The notes under the pieces are model-generated. The model was given only the letters and a program-made list of their open reading frames with translations, did no database searches and was not told the DNA's origin. Of a DNA stretch of 64,000 nucleotides, positions 9,644 to 18,413 are shown one piece after another. The position numbers and the translations under genes are program-made. The DNA comes from Isoptericola chiayiensis (lineage in GTDB: Bacteria; Actinomycetota; Actinomycetes; Actinomycetales; Cellulomonadaceae): NCBI RefSeq assembly GCF_013149805.1, contig NZ_JABEZT010000002.1, forward strand, positions 248,001-312,000, written 5' to 3'. Position 1 is the first letter of the stretch. The number at the start of each line of letters is the position of its first letter.

Positions 9644-11379
9644 GCGGCGTGCCCGCGCCGGCCGGCCCCGCCACCGCCCCTCGCGCCGACCGGCGCCGCG
9701 GCGTGCTGACGTCCCGCCCGGCGACCCTGCTGCTGGCCGTCGCCGCCGGCGTCTGCCTGTGGGCGTCCTTCCCCGACGCCGCGCTGTGGCCGCTGGCGTT
9801 CGTCGCCGTCGGGCTGCTGCACCTGGCGTTGCGCCGCGACGGCCGTCGGGCCGCCGGCTGGAACGCCCTGGTCGGGTTCGTGGCGATGCTGACGTTCTGG
9901 CTGCCGCACATCTGGTGGGCCAACTTCGCCACCGACACGGTGCCGTGGCTGGCCCTGGCCGTCCTCGAGTCGCTGTTCGGCGCCCTGTTCGGCGCGCTGT
10001 GGACCTGGGCCCGCCAGGCACCCTGGGCGCGGCTCGACGCCGCACGCCCCGGGTCGGTGGCCCGCTCGCTCGGCCACGCCGCCACCTTCGCCGTGGTCTT
10101 CGTCGCGGTGGAGCAGTGGCGTGCCGAGATCCCCTTCGGCGGGTTCCCGTGGGGCCGGCTGGCCTGGACCATGGTCGACGCCCCGACCGGGCGCGCGGCG
10201 TGGCTGGGCGGGACCGTCCTGGTCTCCCTGCTCGTCGCCCTCGTCGGCGTCCTCGCCGTGCTGGTCGCCGGCCGGGCCGTGGCGGTGCGGCGCGCCGCAC
10301 GCGACGGCGCCGCCGCCGGTCCGCCGCTGGCAGGCGCCGTCGTGCTGACCGGCGTGGCCTGCCTCCTCGTCCTGGCACCGGCCGCGCTGCCGCTGCCGGC
10401 CGCCGACGCCGACCCCGTCGCGACGCAGGACCTGGACGAGCAGGTCGTGGACGCGGGCACGGCGACGCACGAGACCGCCGGACCGGTCCTGACCGTTGGG
10501 GCCGTCCAGGGCAACGTGCCGGACCCGGGCCGGGACGCGTTCGCGAACCGGTCCGCGGTGCTGGACAACCACCTGACGGGCACGGCGGCGCTGGCCGAGC
10601 GGGACGTCGCGCTCGACGTGGTGCTGTGGCCGGAGGACGCCTCCGGCTACGACCCGCAGGAGGCACCGGAGGTCGCCGCGGCCCTCGACGACGCCGCGAG
10701 CGCCGTGGGTGCGCCGCTGCTGGTGGGTGCGCAGGAGTATCCGGAGACCGGGGGGCGGTACAACGTGTCGTTGCTGTGGGGGTCGGGGCAGGGGGTGCTG
10801 GACCGGTACGCGAAGCAGCATCCGGCGCCGTTCGGGGAGTACATCCCGCTGCGGGGTTTCGTGCGGTTGTTCTCGACGGAGGTGGACCGGGTCTCGACGG
10901 ACATGCTGGCGGGCACGGAGCCGGCGGTGGTCGACCTGCCGCGTGGTGACGGCGTGGTCCCGCTGGCGACGGTGATCTGCTTCGAGGTGGCCTACGACGA
11001 GATCGTGCGGGACGCGGTGGAGAGGGGTGCGCAGGTGCTGGTGGTGCCGACGAACAACGCGTCGTTCGGGGACACGGCGGAGTCGACGCAGCAGCTGGCG
11101 ATGACGCGGATGCAGGCGATGTCGACGGGGCGTGCGGCGGTGCAGATCTCGACGGTGGGTGTCTCCGGTGTGGTCGCCCCGGACGGGACGCTGGTGGCCC
11201 GCACGGATCTGTTCACGGCGGACCAGGTGGTGGCGGAGCTGCCGTTGCGCACGACGCTGACGCCGGCGACGCGGGCGGGATACTGGCCGGGCTGGGTCGC
11301 GGGTGTGCTGGCGCTGGGGTGCGTGGTGGCCGGGCTGGTGGGCCGGGTGCGTCGTGGTCGTGCGGAGGTGGTGGCGTGA
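9640..11379 (+). CDS. lnt: Apolipoprotein N-acyltransferase
   Basis: Lnt adds the third acyl chain to the N-terminal cysteine of lipoproteins. The 579-residue protein has several N-terminal membrane segments, then a periplasmic nitrilase-like domain. The Glu-Lys-Cys triad is visible: E in [12 protein letters not shown] in [15 protein letters not shown] and C in [13 protein letters not shown] last membrane segment follows. The next gene, ppm1, overlaps by GTGA; in Mycobacterium tuberculosis the two are fused. Third-position usage changes from C-ending to G-ending around base 10,690. Confidence 0.93.
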   Translation: MSGVPAPAGPATAPRADRRRGVLTSRPATLLLAVAAGVCLWASFPDAALWPLAFVAVGLLHLALRRDGRRAAGWNALVGFVAMLTFWLPHIWWANFATDTVPWLALAVLESLFGALFGALWTWARQAPWARLDAARPGSVARSLGHAATFAVVFVAVEQWRAEIPFGGFPWGRLAWTMVDAPTGRAAWLGGTVLVSLLVALVGVLAVLVAGRAVAVRRAARDGAAAGPPLAGAVVLTGVACLLVLAPAALPLPAADADPVATQDLDEQVVDAGTATHETAGPVLTVGAVQGNVPDPGRDAFANRSAVLDNHLTGTAALAERDVALDVVLWPEDASGYDPQEAPEVAAALDDAASAVGAPLLVGAQEYPETGGRYNVSLLWGSGQGVLDRYAKQHPAPFGEYIPLRGFVRLFSTEVDRVSTDMLAGTEPAVVDLPRGDGVVPLATVICFEVAYDEIVRDAVERGAQVLVVPTNNASFGDTAESTQQLAMTRMQAMSTGRAAVQISTVGVSGVVAPDGTLVARTDLFTADQVVAELPLRTTLTPATRAGYWPGWVAGVLALGCVVAGLVGRVRRGRAEVVA

Positions 11380-12128
11380 GCACGCTGGTGGTGGTCCCGA
11401 CGTACGACGAGCGCGAGTCGTTGCCGGTGACGTTGGAGCGGTTGCGCGCGGCGCAGCCGGACGTGGACGTGCTGGTGGTCGACGACGCGTCGCCGGACGG
11501 GACGGGCCGGTGGGCGCAGGAGGTGGCGGAGCGGGACGTGCGGGTGCACGTGCTGCACCGTGCCGGCAAGGGTGGTCTGGGTGCGGCGTACGTGGCGGGG
11601 TTCGGCTGGGGGCTGGAGCGCGGCTACGACGTGCTGTGCGAGATGGACGCGGACGGTTCGCACCGGCCCGAGGAGCTGGGGCGGCTGCTGGCACGTGTGG
11701 CGGCCGACGACGCCCCGGACCTGGTGATCGGGTCGCGGTGGGTGCCGGGCGGCAGGGTGGTGAACTGGCCGTGGCACCGCAGCGTGCTGTCGCGGGGTGG
11801 CAACACCTTCGTGCGGGTGGCGCTCGGGATCGCGGTGCGGGACGCGACGGGGGGCTTTCGTGCGTTCCGGGCGGAGGCGTTGCGGGCGCTGGACCTGGCG
11901 GCGGTGGAGTCGCACGGGTACTGCTTCCAGGTGGACATGACCTGGCGGGTGCTGCGCGGTGGCGGATCCGTGGCGGAGGTGCCGATCACGTTCGTGGAGC
12001 GGGTGGCGGGCAGCTCGAAGATGTCGCGGGCGATCGTGGCCGAGGCGTTGGTCAAGACGACGCGGTGGGGGTTGCGGTACCGCGCCGAGCAGCTGGGCGG
12101 GCTCGTGCGGCGTCCCGGTCGCGGCTGA
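11376..12128 (+). CDS. ppm1: Polyprenol phosphate mannosyltransferase Ppm1 (DPM1 type)
   Basis: A GT2-family enzyme of 250 residues that makes polyprenyl-phosphate-mannose from GDP-mannose for cell-envelope glycans and protein mannosylation. It has [13 protein letters not shown] at the N-terminus, [10 protein letters not shown], the metal-binding [14 protein letters not shown] and SRWVPGG, as in DPM1. There are no C-terminal membrane helices; in this family the adjacent or fused Lnt supplies the membrane part. The GTG start shares bases with the lnt stop (GTGA). A perfect hairpin 33 bases downstream probably ends the transcript. Confidence 0.92.
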   Translation: MSTLVVVPTYDERESLPVTLERLRAAQPDVDVLVVDDASPDGTGRWAQEVAERDVRVHVLHRAGKGGLGAAYVAGFGWGLERGYDVLCEMDADGSHRPEELGRLLARVAADDAPDLVIGSRWVPGGRVVNWPWHRSVLSRGGNTFVRVALGIAVRDATGGFRAFRAEALRALDLAAVESHGYCFQVDMTWRVLRGGGSVAEVPITFVERVAGSSKMSRAIVAEALVKTTRWGLRYRAEQLGGLVRRPGRG

Positions 12129-12160
12129 CCTCGCGCCGCGACCGGTCTCGACCACCCGCA

Positions 12161-12224
12161 CGCTGTGGGCATGAAAATTGCGGTTCTCCCCGCCGGGAGA
12201 ACCGCAATTTTCATGCCCACAGCG
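12161..12224. terminator. Perfect 30-bp inverted repeat with 4-base loop between convergent genes
   Basis: The left arm 12161-12190 (CGCTGTGGGCATGAAAATTG, then CGGTTCTCCC) and right arm 12195-12224 are exact reverse complements around the loop CGCC. It lies between ppm1 (plus) and rbpA (minus), so it can serve both as terminator. The internal GAAAATTGC/GCAATTTTC is unusually AT-rich for this genome. Confidence 0.8.
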
Positions 12225-12264
12225 TCTCGTGGGGGAGGCCCGGCGTGCGGGCGGCCGGCTCGGC

Positions 12265-12609
12265 TCAGGCCGAGCGGCGCAGCTTGCCGGAACGCAGCAG
12301 CTCGAGGCGCTCGTCGAGGAGCTCCTCGAGCTCGGAGACGGTGCGGCGCTCGAGGAGCATGTCCCAGTGGGTGCGCTGCGGCTTGGTGGGCTTGGCCTCG
12401 GGGCGCTCGGCGTCGCGCAGCAGCGCCTCGCCACCGCACTGGCACTCCCAGATCGGGGGGACCTCGGCGTCGGTGGAGAACGGCAGGATGATCGTGTGAC
12501 CGTTGGGGCAGTCGTAGTGGGCCTGGAACCGCGGGGCGAAGTCGACGCCCTCGTCGGACTCCATGCTCTTGCTGCCGATGCTCATGCCGCGCAGGGAGCG
12601 GTCGGGCAT
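12265..12609 (-). CDS. rbpA: RNA polymerase-binding protein RbpA
   Basis: RbpA stabilises the sigma factor-RNA polymerase holoenzyme and open complex in actinobacteria. The 114 residues include the N-terminal MSIGSKSMESDEG tail, a zinc-ribbon-like core (YDCPNGHT ... WECQCGGEAL) and the C-terminal sigma-interacting helix (RRTVSELEELLDERLELLR). GGAGG precedes the ATG. A SigR-type promoter (GGAAC-18-GTT) stands about 40 bases upstream, consistent with oxidative-stress control of rbpA known in Streptomyces. Confidence 0.95.
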   Translation of the reverse strand: MPDRSLRGMSIGSKSMESDEGVDFAPRFQAHYDCPNGHTIILPFSTDAEVPPIWECQCGGEALLRDAERPEAKPTKPQRTHWDMLLERRTVSELEELLDERLELLRSGKLRRSA

Positions 12610-12650
12610 GTCGTCCTCCACTGGTCGAGGGGTAAGGGGCCGTGGGATCC

Positions 12651-12676
12651 AACGCGCCCCCGACGGCGGTTGTTCC
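12651..12676 (-). promoter_or_regulatory. SigR/SigH-type promoter of rbpA
   Basis: On the minus strand GGAAC (12676-12672) is followed by exactly 18 bases and then GTT (12653-12651). This matches the thiol-oxidative-stress ECF sigma consensus GGAAT/C-N18-GTT. Transcription would begin about 35 bases before the rbpA ATG. Confidence 0.6.
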
Positions 12677-12844
12677 GCCCGGGCGTGAAGGTCCGGTGAA
12701 GCGTACCGGTCCCGACGGGTGGCGAGGGCCCGGTGGCAGGACCAGGCTGGCCAGGACGGGCCTCGCTCGCAAGTCGAGGCCTCGTCGGGCGGTGGCGGTG
12801 TGGGTGACGTCACGTCGACCGGGCACCCTCTGGTGGGCGCGTCG

Positions 12845-12870
12845 GGAACAATCGGGGGACCGGTGCGGTT
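12845..12870 (+). promoter_or_regulatory. SigR/SigH-type promoter of the flavin monooxygenase operon
   Basis: GGAAC at 12845-12849, 18 bases, then GTT at 12868-12870, on the plus strand, 46 bases before the GTG start of the luciferase-like gene. It has the same architecture as the divergent rbpA promoter. Confidence 0.6.
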
Positions 12871-12916
12871 GAGCCCGCTACATGCAAACGCATGAAACTT
12901 CTGGAAGGAGCCCGTC

Positions 12917-14077
12917 GTGCAGTTCGGCATCTTCTCCGTCTCCGACGTGACCACCGACCCCACGACGGGCCGGACCCCGGACGACACCGAGCGCGTGCGC
13001 TCGATGATGACCATCGCCCAGCACGCCGACGCCGCCGGCCTCGACGTGTTCGCCACCGGCGAGCACCACAACCCGCCGTTCGTGGCCTCCAGCCCGACCA
13101 CCCTGCTCGGGTACCTGGCCGGCGTCACCCGGAACATCACGCTGTCCACAGCGACCACCCTGATCACCACCAACGACCCGGTGCGCCTCGCCGAGGAGTA
13201 CGCGATGCTCCAGGTCGTCTCCGGTGGCCGGATGGACCTGATGATGGGCCGCGGCAACACCGGACCCGTCTACCCGTGGTTCGGCCAGGACATCCGCAAC
13301 GGCATCCCGCTGGCCGTGGAGAACTACGCCCTGCTGCGCCGGCTGTGGACCGAGGACGTCGTCGACTGGGAGGGCAGGTTCCGCACCCCGCTGCAGGGCT
13401 TCACCTCCACCCCCCGCCCCCTGGACGGCGTGCCGCCGTTCGTGTGGCACGGGTCCATCCGCTCCCCGGAGATCGCCGAGCAGGCGGCCTACTACGGCGA
13501 CGGGTTCCTGCACAACAACATCTTCTGGCCGATGCACCACACCAAGCAGATGGTGCGCTTCTACCGCCAGCGCTACGAGCACCACGGTCACGGCCGCGCC
13601 GACCAGGCGATCGTGGGCCTCGGCGGGCAGGTGTTCGTGCGCAAGAACTCCCAGGACGCCGTGCGGGAGTTCCGCCCCTACTTCGACGTCGCCCCCGTCT
13701 ACGGCCACGGGCCGAGCCTGGAGGACTTCTCCGCCCAGACGCCCCTGACCGTCGGGTCCCCGCAGCAGGTCATCGACCGCTACGGCGCGTTCGTCGACGA
13801 CGTCGGCTACTACCAGCGCCAGATGTTCCTCATCGACCACGCCGGCCTGCCCCTGAAGACCGTCCTGGAGCAGATCGACCTGCTCGCCGAGGAGATCGTG
13901 CCCGAGCTGCGCCGGATCGTCGAGGCCAAGCGGCCCGCCGACGACGTGCCCCTGAACCCGCCCACCCACGCCGAGCGCGTCGCCGCCGCCCGTGCCGCGA
14001 GCGCCGCCGGTGCCACGCACGTCGGCGACGGGTTCGACGACGTCACCGGCACCCGGGCCGAGGAGGTCGCGCGATGA
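12917..14077 (+). CDS. LLM-class flavin-dependent monooxygenase (CE1758-like)
   Basis: A 386-residue luciferase-like TIM-barrel enzyme that uses reduced FMN and oxygen to oxidise an unknown substrate. Family features include QFGIFSVSDVT at the start, ATGEHHNPPF and MMGRGNTGPVYPW. The GTG start is set by GGAAGGAG about eight bases upstream. The stop overlaps the next gene (ATGA), an FMN reductase that can supply reduced flavin, so the two form a two-component monooxygenase. A SigR-type promoter upstream suggests induction by thiol stress. Confidence 0.88.
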   Translation: MQFGIFSVSDVTTDPTTGRTPDDTERVRSMMTIAQHADAAGLDVFATGEHHNPPFVASSPTTLLGYLAGVTRNITLSTATTLITTNDPVRLAEEYAMLQVVSGGRMDLMMGRGNTGPVYPWFGQDIRNGIPLAVENYALLRRLWTEDVVDWEGRFRTPLQGFTSTPRPLDGVPPFVWHGSIRSPEIAEQAAYYGDGFLHNNIFWPMHHTKQMVRFYRQRYEHHGHGRADQAIVGLGGQVFVRKNSQDAVREFRPYFDVAPVYGHGPSLEDFSAQTPLTVGSPQQVIDRYGAFVDDVGYYQRQMFLIDHAGLPLKTVLEQIDLLAEEIVPELRRIVEAKRPADDVPLNPPTHAERVAAARAASAAGATHVGDGFDDVTGTRAEEVAR

Positions 14078-14691
14078 GCACCACCACCCGCACCCTGGTC
14101 GTGGTCACGGCCGGCCTGTCGCAGCCGTCCTCGACGCGGCTGCTGGCCGACCGGCTGGCCGCGGCGAGCGCCGACGCCCTGCTGGAGGCCGGTCAGGAGA
14201 CCCGTGTCGAGGTGGTCGAGCTGCGCGAGCACGCGCACGCGATCATGGACGCGATGCTGACGGGTTTCGCCTCGGGCGACCTGGCGGAGGTCCTCGAGAA
14301 GGTCACCGGGGCGGACGGGCTGATCCTCGTCTCGCCGCTGTTCACCACGACGTACTCGGGGCTGTTCAAGTCGTTCGTGGACATCGTGGACCCGGACTCG
14401 CTGTCCGGGATGCCGGTGCTGCTGGGCGCGACGGGCGGCACCCAGCGGCACTCGCTGGCGCTGGACTACTCGATGCGCCCTCTGCTGACCTACCTGCGCA
14501 CCCAGGTGGTCCCGACGGCGGTGTTCGCGGCGACGGACGACTGGGCGAGCCAGGACGAGGCGCTGCAGCGGCGGGTGGCCCGGGCGGGCCGTGAGCTGGC
14601 CGAGGCGGTCGCGGCGCGACCCGCGCCGCGGGGTTCGGACGACCCGTTCGGCGACACCCCGGACTTCGCGGACCTGCTCGGCGGGGCCTGA
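14074..14691 (+). CDS. NAD(P)H-dependent FMN reductase (CE1759-like)
   Basis: A 205-residue flavodoxin-fold reductase: VVVTAGLSQPSSTRLLADRL at the N-terminus is the FMN phosphate loop, and LILVSPLFTTTYSGLFKSFV and LLGATGGTQRHSL are flavin-contact segments. It would supply reduced FMN to the monooxygenase encoded just before it, whose stop codon overlaps this start (ATGA). The tail after about residue 175 is Ala/Arg/Pro-rich and probably flexible. Confidence 0.86.
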   Translation: MSTTTRTLVVVTAGLSQPSSTRLLADRLAAASADALLEAGQETRVEVVELREHAHAIMDAMLTGFASGDLAEVLEKVTGADGLILVSPLFTTTYSGLFKSFVDIVDPDSLSGMPVLLGATGGTQRHSLALDYSMRPLLTYLRTQVVPTAVFAATDDWASQDEALQRRVARAGRELAEAVAARPAPRGSDDPFGDTPDFADLLGGA

Positions 14692-14737
14692 GGCGTCCGG
14701 CAGCCGGGCGGCGGCCGGAGGCCGGTGGTCGCCCGGG

Positions 14738-14743
14738 TAGGCT
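14738..14743 (+). promoter_or_regulatory. Leaderless-type -10 box (TAGGCT) of galE
   Basis: TAGGCT lies seven bases before the galE ATG, and no ribosome binding site lies between. The pattern implies a leaderless transcript. Confidence 0.5.
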
Positions 14744-14750
14744 CGGGCCC

Positions 14751-15773
14751 ATGCGCGTCCTGGTCTCCGGCGGTGCCGGCTACATCGGTTCCCACACGGT
14801 CCTGTCCCTGCTGGCCTCCGGTCACGACGTGGTCGTGGTCGACGACTTCTCCAACGCCAAGCCGAGCGTGATCGGTCGGCTCGAGGCGTTGTCCGGCAAG
14901 CACGTGCCGGTGCACGCGATCGACCTGACGGACGCGGAGAAGACCGAGCTCCTCTTCGACCACGAGCGGTTCGATGCCGTGGTGCACTTCGCCGGGTTCA
15001 AGGCGGTGGGGGAGTCGGTGGCGAAGCCGCTGGCGTACTACCGCAACAACCTGGACTCGACGCTGTCGCTGCTGGAGGCGATGCGCCGCCACGACGTGCA
15101 GCGGCTGGTGTTCTCCTCCTCGGCGACGGTCTACGGCGAGCACGCCCCGGTGCCGTACTCCGAGGACTACGAGCACCTGTCCTCGTCCTCGCCGTACGGG
15201 CAGACGAAGGTCATGATCGAGCGCATCATGTCCGACGTCGCCGCCGCCACCGAGGGGCTGCGGGTGGCGCTGCTGCGCTACTTCAACCCGGTGGGGGCGC
15301 ACCCGTCGGGGCAGATCGGGGAGGACCCGCAGGGCATCCCGAACAACCTGATGCCGTTCATCGCCCAGGTGGCGGTGGGCCGGCGGGAGAAGTTGACGGT
15401 GTTCGGCGACGACTACGACACCGCCGACGGCACGTGCGAGCGCGACTACCTGCACGTCGAGGACCTCGCGGCCGGTCACGTGGCGGCCCTGGAGCACCTG
15501 GACTCCATGGTCACGCCGGTGCGCGCCTTCAACCTGGGCACCGGCACGGGCACGTCGGTGCTGGCGATGCTGCACGCCTTCGAGCGGGCCGTGGGTCGCG
15601 AGCTGGCCTACGAGGTCGGGCCGCGGCGCGCGGGGGACCTGCCCGCGTTCTGGGCGGACCCCACGCGCGCCAACACCGAGCTGGGCTGGCGTGCCGAGAA
15701 GTCCATCGACGACATGTGCGCCGACACGTGGCGCTGGCAGCAGGCCAACCCGCAGGGCTTCCCGGACGCCTGA
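14751..15773 (+). CDS. galE: UDP-glucose 4-epimerase
   Basis: GalE interconverts UDP-glucose and UDP-galactose. The 340 residues have the Rossmann GGAGYIGSH at 7-15, VVDDFSNAKP, the catalytic S in FSSSATVYGE, the YGQTK (YxxxK) motif, and RYFNPVGAHPSG with FGDDYDTADGTCERDY typical of GalE. The length fits the family (about 335). It stands alone under its own leaderless promoter and is not in a gal operon here. Confidence 0.94.
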   Translation: MRVLVSGGAGYIGSHTVLSLLASGHDVVVVDDFSNAKPSVIGRLEALSGKHVPVHAIDLTDAEKTELLFDHERFDAVVHFAGFKAVGESVAKPLAYYRNNLDSTLSLLEAMRRHDVQRLVFSSSATVYGEHAPVPYSEDYEHLSSSSPYGQTKVMIERIMSDVAAATEGLRVALLRYFNPVGAHPSGQIGEDPQGIPNNLMPFIAQVAVGRREKLTVFGDDYDTADGTCERDYLHVEDLAAGHVAALEHLDSMVTPVRAFNLGTGTGTSVLAMLHAFERAVGRELAYEVGPRRAGDLPAFWADPTRANTELGWRAEKSIDDMCADTWRWQQANPQGFPDA

Positions 15774-15832
15774 CCAGGCACGACGACGCCACGAGGGTTG
15801 CGCGGCCGGGCCGCGGGCGCGACCATGGGGGC

Positions 15833-16123
15833 ATGGCCGACCCCGTGCGCACCACCCGATGGGATCCCGGCGCGCGCTACCGGGCGTCGCTGCTGGCACC
15901 GGCCGCACGTCGCCGCGCCGACGAGGTCACCCCGACCCGTGCGACCGGCCGGCTGCACCGCGGTCCGGCCCGGCGCACCGCGGTGTTCGACCGCGACGTG
16001 TGGCGCGCCGACCTCGGTGACGGTGGCCCCGTCGTCGCGCTCGGCGCGGCCGTGGCCGCCTACCGGCGCGGTGCCGTCGGGACCTCGGGGCTGCTGCGCG
16101 CGGTCGGGCGCGCCCTGGGCTGA
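15833..16123 (+). CDS. Small basic protein of unknown function
   Basis: A 96-residue Arg/Ala-rich protein with no recognised family and no membrane segment. The middle is strongly basic (LLAPAARRRADEVTP, RGPARRTAVFDRDVWRADLG) and the end is Ala/Gly-rich. Codon positions keep the strong G/C bias of real genes, but no ribosome binding site or good -10 box precedes the ATG. It faces the lipoprotein gene downstream. It could be a spurious frame. Confidence 0.4.
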   Translation: MADPVRTTRWDPGARYRASLLAPAARRRADEVTPTRATGRLHRGPARRTAVFDRDVWRADLGDGGPVVALGAAVAAYRRGAVGTSGLLRAVGRALG

Positions 16124-16150
16124 CGGTCGCGCGCACCTCGGCCGGCGAGC

Positions 16151-16564
16151 TCACCGGTCGGGCAGCGTCACCGTGACGGTCCCGCCACCGTAGCCGTGCT
16201 CGAGGTCCCGAGCCTCGACGACGACCACCTCGACGTGGGACGGGATCTCGAGGTCACGCTGGGTACGGGTGAACGGCTGCTCGCCGGCGTGGTCGTGGGC
16301 CAGGTCGTGCACCCCGAGCTCGGTGCCGTCGGTGGTGAGCACGCGCCAGCCGTCGGCGTACCGCGCCGGGGTGTCGTACGGCGAGCTGATCGTCACCTCC
16401 AGGTCGCAGTTCGTGCCCTCGCACTCGACCGTCGCCTCCAGCACGTCGGGGAAGCGCTGTTCGTCCACCGCAGCCGACGTCGCACCTGCCGGGTCGTCGG
16501 CGTCCGTCGCCTGGCACCCGGCCAGCACGGTGACGACGAGGACCGCGAACGGACGCAGGGTCAC
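16151..16564 (-). CDS. Putative lipoprotein, unknown function
   Basis: A 137-residue protein with a lipoprotein signal: a short N-terminus, a hydrophobic stretch and the lipobox LAGC (cysteine at about residue 17), followed by a polar linker and a probable beta-rich domain. Two cysteines (VECEGTNCDLEV) could form a disulphide outside the cell. GTG at 16564 is preferred because GGAG lies eight bases upstream and gives a normal-length signal. The gene lies 38 bases downstream of ald, in the same direction. The family is not recognised. Confidence 0.65.
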   Translation of the reverse strand: MTLRPFAVLVVTVLAGCQATDADDPAGATSAAVDEQRFPDVLEATVECEGTNCDLEVTISSPYDTPARYADGWRVLTTDGTELGVHDLAHDHAGEQPFTRTQRDLEIPSHVEVVVVEARDLEHGYGGGTVTVTLPDR

Positions 16565-16602
16565 GGCGTAACTCCGGACACGGTCACGGCCGGGTCCCCC
16601 GA

Positions 16603-17715
16603 TCACAGCACTCCCGTGACCTCACGGTGGTCCAGCCCGTGCGCCTCGGCGACACCCGCGTGCGTGACGTGGCCGTCGTGGGTGTTCAGACCGCGGGCCA
16701 GCGCCGGGTCGGCGCCGAGAGCCTCCCGCCAGCCGCCGTCGGCGAGCGCCACGGCGTAGGGCAGGGTGACGTTCGTCAGGGCGTAGGTGGAGGTGCGCGA
16801 GACCGCACCGGGCATGTTGGCGACGCAGTAGAAGACCGTGTCGTGCACCGGGTAGGTGGGCTGGTCGTGGGTGGTGGGCCGGGAGTCGGCGAAGCAGCCG
16901 CCCTGGTCGATGGCGATGTCGACGAGCACCGCACCGGGCCGCATCTGCGCCACGAGCTCGTTCGGCACGAGCACGGGGGCCTTGGCGCCGGGCAGCAGGA
17001 CCGCGCCGATCACCAGGTCCGCCTCGAGGACGGCCTGGCGCAGCGACAGGCGGTTGGACGTGAGGGTCTGCACGCGGCCGGCGAGCTCGCGGTCGGCGGC
17101 GCGCAGCACGTCGACGTTGGTGTCGAGCAGGGTGACGTGGGCTCCCATGCCGACGGCGATGCGGGCGGCGTTCATGCCCGAGGTGCCGGCGCCGATGATC
17201 ACCACGTTCGCCGCGGGCACGCCGGGCACGCCGCCGAGCAGGACGCCGCGTCCGCCGGCCGCGTTCTGCAGCGTGGCGGCGCCGACCTGGGTGGCGAGGC
17301 GGCCCGCGACCTCGGACATCGGCGCGAGCAGGGGCAGGAACCCGTCGGTGTGCTGGACCGTCTCGTAGGCCACGGCGGTGACGCGTCGGGCGAGGAGCTC
17401 CTCGGTGAGCGTCTTGTCCGCGGCCAGGTGCAGGTAGGTGAACAGCAGCTGGTCGGAGCGCAGCAGCTCGTACTCGGAGGCCACGGGTTCTTTGACCTTG
17501 AGCACCATCTCGCCGGCGGCCCACGTCGCGGCGGCGCCGTCGACGATGCGGGCGCCCTCGGTGGCGTACTGGTCGTCGGTGATGCCGGCGCCGAGACCCG
17601 CGCCGGCCTGGACGTGCACGCGGTGGCCGCGGCTGGTCAGCTCGTGGACACCGGCGGGGGTGATCGCCACCCGGTCCTCGTGGTTCTTGACTTCTTTCGG
17701 GACGGCGACGTCCAT
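16603..17715 (-). CDS. ald: Alanine dehydrogenase
   Basis: This enzyme reversibly converts L-alanine and NAD to pyruvate, ammonia and NADH. The 370 residues match the family: [20 protein letters not shown] at the N-terminus, the pyruvate-binding lysine in MVLKVKEP, the catalytic histidine in [20 protein letters not shown], the NAD-binding [15 protein letters not shown], and [11 protein letters not shown] with a conserved aspartate. It is divergent from an Lrp/AsnC regulator, the usual arrangement for the alanine-responsive AldR regulator. Confidence 0.95.
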   Translation of the reverse strand: MDVAVPKEVKNHEDRVAITPAGVHELTSRGHRVHVQAGAGLGAGITDDQYATEGARIVDGAAATWAAGEMVLKVKEPVASEYELLRSDQLLFTYLHLAADKTLTEELLARRVTAVAYETVQHTDGFLPLLAPMSEVAGRLATQVGAATLQNAAGGRGVLLGGVPGVPAANVVIIGAGTSGMNAARIAVGMGAHVTLLDTNVDVLRAADRELAGRVQTLTSNRLSLRQAVLEADLVIGAVLLPGAKAPVLVPNELVAQMRPGAVLVDIAIDQGGCFADSRPTTHDQPTYPVHDTVFYCVANMPGAVSRTSTYALTNVTLPYAVALADGGWREALGADPALARGLNTHDGHVTHAGVAEAHGLDHREVTGVL

Positions 17716-17836
17716 CGGGGGCCTCTCGGTCGGGAGCACGACGACGCCGACCAGATGTGACGGCGCTCACCATCAGTCTGGCCGCTTCGTCCATCGGAAG
17801 AGCGCGAGTCATCGTGATCTTCGGTACTTTGTGACG

Positions 17837-18394
17837 ATGGCCGCAGGATCTTCGATCTCACGGACGGGGCGCGCCGCCCATTCGCAGGATGTTCGGGCTC
17901 GCGCCGACCGGGGGGCAGGTCTGGAGCGGCGTGCGCGGGACACCGTGCACCTGGACGGGATCGACCACCGCCTCCTCGCCGCGCTGGCCGAGGACGCCCG
18001 CATGCCCAACAACGCGCTCGCGGCGCGGGTGGGGATCGCGCCCTCGACGTGCCTGACCCGGGTGCGGCGCCTGCGCGAGGAGGGCGTGATCCGCGGCTTC
18101 CACGCCGACGTCGACCCCGCGCTGGCCGGCCGGCCCCTGCAGGCGATCATCGCCGTGCGGATGCAGGGCACCGCCCGCTCGCACCTGCCGGCGTTCGCCC
18201 GCGAGCTGGCGCGGCTGCCGGGCGTGCTGGACGTCTACCTCATCGGCGGGGCGCACGACTTCTTCGTGCACGTCACCGCACCCGACTCGGACGTGCTCAA
18301 CGACTTCGTCATCGAGAACCTCTCGGCCAACCCGGGAGTCGCGCTGACCGAGACGAACCTGATCTTCCAGCACACCCGCGGCGGTTGGTACTGA
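17837..18394 (+). CDS. Lrp/AsnC family regulator, probable AldR
   Basis: A 185-residue regulator with an N-terminal helix-turn-helix ([18 protein letters not shown] ... [20 protein letters not shown]) and a C-terminal effector-binding RAM domain (about 105-180). The first 30 residues are a low-complexity extension relative to the usual length of about 150. The start ATG 17837 has TACTTT six bases upstream, fitting the leaderless pattern. Its position opposite ald suggests it senses alanine and controls ald through the 121-base shared region; this is inferred from context. Confidence 0.88.
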   Translation: MAAGSSISRTGRAAHSQDVRARADRGAGLERRARDTVHLDGIDHRLLAALAEDARMPNNALAARVGIAPSTCLTRVRRLREEGVIRGFHADVDPALAGRPLQAIIAVRMQGTARSHLPAFARELARLPGVLDVYLIGGAHDFFVHVTAPDSDVLNDFVIENLSANPGVALTETNLIFQHTRGGWY

Positions 18395-18413
18395 CCGTCG
18401 CCGCCACGGGCCG

